Below, in pieces: positions 61,234 through 64,000 of a stretch of 64,000 nucleotides of DNA. Each line of letters begins with the position of its first letter. Position 1 is the first letter of the stretch. The DNA is taken from contig NZ_JAFBCM010000001.1 in assembly GCF_016907715.1 (NCBI RefSeq), positions 8,455,423 through 8,519,422 of the forward strand. The letters are read 5' to 3'. The stretch is from Tenggerimyces flavus (lineage in GTDB: Bacteria > Actinomycetota > Actinomycetes > Propionibacteriales > Actinopolymorphaceae). The notes beneath the pieces are model-generated. The model saw only the letters and a program-made list of their open reading frames with translations. It was not told where the DNA came from and searched no databases. The position numbers and the translations under genes were made by a program.

Positions 61234-62193
61234 ATGTTGCGAACCTCAGGACGACTCCTCCGCCTCCTCGGGTTGCTCCAGTCGCCGCGCGACTGGAGCG
61301 GCGCCGAGCTCGCCGAGCGGATGGAGGTGGACGTTCGCACGGTACGCCGGGACGTCGAGAAGCTGCGCGAGCTCGGCTACCCGGTCGAGGCGACAGTCGG
61401 CGTCGCCGGCTACCGGCTCGGCGCCGGCGCGAACGTCCCGCCGCTGCTGCTCGACGACGACGAAGCGGTCGCGGTCGCCGTGGGACTGCGTACCGCGTCC
61501 GTCGGCTCGGTCGCGGGGATGGAGGAGTCCTCCCTTCGGGCGTTGTCGAAACTCGAGCAGGTCCTCCCCTCGAGGCTGCGGCATCGGGTCGAGACGCTGC
61601 AGTCGGTGACCGTGACGATGCCGGCCGGCGGACAGCAGGTGGACCCGTCCGTCCTGACCACGGTCGCGAACGTGTGCCGTGTCCACGAGCAGCTGCGGTT
61701 CGACTACGCGAGCCACTCCGGCACGTCGTCGGTACGGCGCGTCGAGCCACACCGCCTCGTCCACACCGGAAGGCGCTGGTACCTCGTGGCGTACGACCTG
61801 GACCGCGACGACTGGCGCAGCTTCCGCGTCGACCGCCTCCACCCGCGCATCCCCACCGGCCCGCGCTTCACGCCCAGGCCGCTGCCCGCCGACGACCTCG
61901 CGACGTTCGTCTCGCGCGGCATCACGACCCAGGCGTACCGCTATCGCGCGAGGTTCACGCTGCACGTCCCGATCGAGGTCGCCGCCGACCGGATCCCGCC
62001 GACGGTCGGCGCATTGGAAGAGCGAGACGAACGGTCGTGCACGATGCGCGCCGGCTCGAACTCCCTCGACGAACTGCTGCTCTACGTCGCCCTGTACGGC
62101 TTCGACTTCGAGATCCACGAGCCACCTGAGCTGATCGAGCACGCCCGCACCGTCACCGAACGCCTCGCCGAGGCCGTACCCGTCAGGAAGTAG
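61234..62193 (+). CDS. WYL-domain transcriptional regulator (YafY/DeoR-like)
   Basis: A 319-residue regulator. The N-terminal HTH reads RLLRLLGLLQSPRDWSGAELAERMEVDVRTVRRDVEKLRELGYPVEA. The WYL domain follows, with EPHRLVHTGRRWYLVAYDLDRDDWRSFRVDRL (the W-Y-L signature) and a C-terminal WCX-type segment. WYL domains bind nucleic acids or small ligands. It is divergent from the epoxide hydrolase and likely controls it. Its last 11 bp overlap the sensor kinase gene tail to tail. Confidence 0.92.
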   Translation: MLRTSGRLLRLLGLLQSPRDWSGAELAERMEVDVRTVRRDVEKLRELGYPVEATVGVAGYRLGAGANVPPLLLDDDEAVAVAVGLRTASVGSVAGMEESSLRALSKLEQVLPSRLRHRVETLQSVTVTMPAGGQQVDPSVLTTVANVCRVHEQLRFDYASHSGTSSVRRVEPHRLVHTGRRWYLVAYDLDRDDWRSFRVDRLHPRIPTGPRFTPRPLPADDLATFVSRGITTQAYRYRARFTLHVPIEVAADRIPPTVGALEERDERSCTMRAGSNSLDELLLYVALYGFDFEIHEPPELIEHARTVTERLAEAVPVRK

Positions 62194-64000
62194 CCGTCGA
62201 AACCGGCAGCCGGATCACGAACGTCGACCCGCGGCCCACCTCGCTCGCCACCTCGACCTGCCCGCCGTGCGCCTCGACCAGGTGCCGCACGATCGCCAAC
62301 CCCAGCCCGCTGCCGCCCGTCGCCCGGGACCGGGACGGGTCCGCGCGGTAGAAGCGGTCGAACAGGTGTGGCAGATGCTCCTCGCCGATGCCGGGCCCGG
62401 TGTCGGACACCGACCACACGACCTGTCGCCCCTCCAGCTCTACCGCCACCACGACCGAGCCGCCGGACGGGGTGAAGCGCAGCGCGTTCGCGACCAGGTT
62501 GCTGAGCGCCTGCCGGATCCGATGCGGATCAGCATGGATGGGCGACGACGAAGGCGCCTGAGCGGTCAGCCGTACGCCGGCGGCCTCGGCAGCAGCACGG
62601 TGTGCCGCCACCACCTGCGCGGTCAGGTCGGAGGCGTCGCACTCCTCCGGGTAGATCCGCAGCATCCCGGCGTCGGCCTGCGCGAGCATCTGCAGGTCGG
62701 TGACCAGCCGTTCGAGCAGCGAGGCCTCCTCCAGCAGCGACCGCACCAGCGCCGAGTCCAGCTCGACCACGCCGTCCTCGGCCGCCTCCAGATACCCACG
62801 CACATTGGCCAACGGCGTACGCAGCTCGTGCGCGACGTCGCTCACGAGGGCACGCCGCTGTTGCTCGCCGGACTCGATCGCCGAGGCCATCGAGTTGAAC
62901 GCGTGCCCCAGCCGGGCCACCTCGTCGGCGCCCTGCACGGGCACCCGCGCCGCCCGGTCGCCGGCCTCCATCCGCTGCGCCGCCGTCGTCAACGCCCGGA
63001 TCGGGCGGACGAGCCGCTGGCCGCCGAGCAACGTGATGCCCGCGGCCACCACCAGCACCGCGAGCGCGGTCGACGCCGTACGCCACCAGCCGTCCGCCGA
63101 GAACGCGTCGAACCGCTCGCTCGACCCCAGGTAGAGCAGCGCGGTCGGCGCGACGTACGGCTGCAAGGCCTGCGCCCGCGACGTCGTGTAGCAGTCGGAG
63201 AACGCGTCGAGCGCGCGCTGCGCGACCTGCTCGCCCCCGCCGCCGGCCGCCGCCCCGGAGTCCGACCTGTCGGTCGTCCCCGGCTCCGGCTTGGCAGTGG
63301 GCGCGGACGACTCGGCGCGCTCGGTCGGTTCGGGCACCGGCACCGGCTTCGACGCCGAGCCCTTGGTCGTCTCCCACTTCTTCGCCTTGACCAGATCGAC
63401 CTCGTCGGGGCGGATCGCCTGCAGCCCGTCCGGCCCCTTCTCCAGCGAGTACGTCACGCCGTACCCGTCCAGGCACTGGCTGGTCAGCCGTGTCTCCGCG
63501 CGGTTGTACGCGAGCGCCTGCTCGCTCGGCCGGTACAGCTCCGGCGGAACGCAGTTGCTCTCCTGCGCCGTGATCCTGCTGAGCACGTCCTCGGTGACCC
63601 CGGCCGACGGACCCTCGGTGGGCGCGGCCACCGGAGAGCTGTTCGACCTGACCTCGACGGGATAGCCGTCGATGTTGACCTGCACGGCAGCCGACGGATA
63701 CTGCGCGGCGAGGCACTCGTTCGCCTTCTGGACAAGGGATTGCCGCTCGACCTCTTCGGCGGGCGTGAGCCCCCAGAGCCCGCCGCCGAGGTACTTGGCC
63801 ACGCTCGTGACGGCGTAGCTGACGGCGGGGTACGCCTTGCCCGCCACTCCCACCCGCAGCGAGCTCGCGCCCAGCGTGTCGCCGGAGATCACGTCGAGCG
63901 TCGCCGCCGGGTTGGCCGGCAGCCGCGGCACGGACTCACCGAGCAGGCGCGCCGAGTCGGCGATGATCTGCCCGTCCGGCGTGGTCAGCGCGGACCCGGC
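62183..64000 (-). CDS. Sensor histidine kinase (BaeS-like), N-terminus cut by window edge
   Basis: 605 residues are visible; the frame continues past 64000, so the start and first membrane helix are missing. A large extracellular region (with Cys in NECLAAQ, TSQCLDG and SDCYTT) includes a Pro/Ala-rich insert. A membrane helix (TASTALAVLVVAAGITLLGG) leads to HAMP (RLVRPIRALTTAAQRMEAGD), the phospho-acceptor VAHELRTPLANVRGY, N box NLVANALRFTPSGG, and G boxes DTGPGIGEEHL and GGSGLGLAIVRHLV. The cognate response regulator should lie just beyond the edge. The extracellular Cys suggest disulfides in the sensor. Confidence 0.93.
   Translation of the reverse strand, partial: AGSALTTPDGQIIADSARLLGESVPRLPANPAATLDVISGDTLGASSLRVGVAGKAYPAVSYAVTSVAKYLGGGLWGLTPAEEVERQSLVQKANECLAAQYPSAAVQVNIDGYPVEVRSNSSPVAAPTEGPSAGVTEDVLSRITAQESNCVPPELYRPSEQALAYNRAETRLTSQCLDGYGVTYSLEKGPDGLQAIRPDEVDLVKAKKWETTKGSASKPVPVPEPTERAESSAPTAKPEPGTTDRSDSGAAAGGGGEQVAQRALDAFSDCYTTSRAQALQPYVAPTALLYLGSSERFDAFSADGWWRTASTALAVLVVAAGITLLGGQRLVRPIRALTTAAQRMEAGDRAARVPVQGADEVARLGHAFNSMASAIESGEQQRRALVSDVAHELRTPLANVRGYLEAAEDGVVELDSALVRSLLEEASLLERLVTDLQMLAQADAGMLRIYPEECDASDLTAQVVAAHRAAAEAAGVRLTAQAPSSSPIHADPHRIRQALSNLVANALRFTPSGGSVVVAVELEGRQVVWSVSDTGPGIGEEHLPHLFDRFYRADPSRSRATGGSGLGLAIVRHLVEAHGGQVEVASEVGRGSTFVIRLPVSTATS

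Overview
The window is GC-rich (about 70% by eye), with many GTG starts, 4-nt ATGA/GTGA start-stop overlaps and densely packed genes. It looks like a chromosomal segment of an actinomycete. The right half follows a conserved actinobacterial order known from Mycobacterium tuberculosis: ppa, dacB, DUF2342 protease, tilS, hpt, ftsH, folE, folP, folB, folK, DUF3180 protein, alanine-rich membrane protein, DUF2520 protein, panC, and further on lysS. Family-level placement (a Kribbella/Nocardioides/Actinopolymorpha-like group) is only a guess.

Layout. 1-82: 5' end of lysS (minus strand). 175-1258: GDPD and STAS proteins. 1264-1295: a 32-bp palindrome. 1319-5169: two DUF1707 membrane proteins, then DUF2520-panC-SDR on the plus strand. 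5171-10030: an FtsX-type ABC transporter and an MFS protein. 9863-20123: a carbohydrate block with a GH53 galactanase, two LacI regulators, and an operon of two CUT1 permeases, sulfatase, binding protein and GH43. 20231-32783: MFS/HxlR pair, HTH-NB-ARC regulator, small enzymes, two bacterial PH-domain membrane proteins, a methyltransferase, an RHH protein with a Doc-like/ClpN fusion, and a two-component system. 32763-35207: a toxin-immunity-like array. 35240-38335: an orphan nuoD, an MFS protein and a MarR regulator. 38441-38472: the same 32-bp palindrome again.

38573-54188 is the conserved folate/cell-division/tRNA/peptidoglycan block, mostly on the minus strand. It contains a small IS5-like non-autonomous element on one side of tilS and a decayed relative on the other. 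54256-64000 holds a secreted metalloprotease-lectin, a NlpC/P60 hydrolase, a SAM hydrolase, PhyH/AraC and epoxide hydrolase/WYL divergent pairs, and a sensor kinase cut by the window edge.

The core block is interrupted. The DUF2520-panC module that should follow the folate genes on the minus strand lies about 35 kb away on the plus strand. panD and coaX, which usually sit between panC and lysS, are not seen. Identical 32-bp palindromes lie near both borders of the intervening segment, which points to an inversion or a large insertion with rearrangement.

The strongest candidates for something new are the RHH plus Doc-like/ClpN pair at 29555-30882, the toxin-like gene with four immunity-like paralogues in different stages of decay at 32763-35207, and several families of short palindromic or mobile repeats. 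No tRNA, rRNA, CRISPR array or complete transposase gene was recognised. No stretch longer than about 300 bases lacks a gene; the larger gaps (for example 2417-2676, 38336-38572, 42051-42317, 46321-46601, 55660-55891) hold mainly promoters, palindromes or the elements listed.
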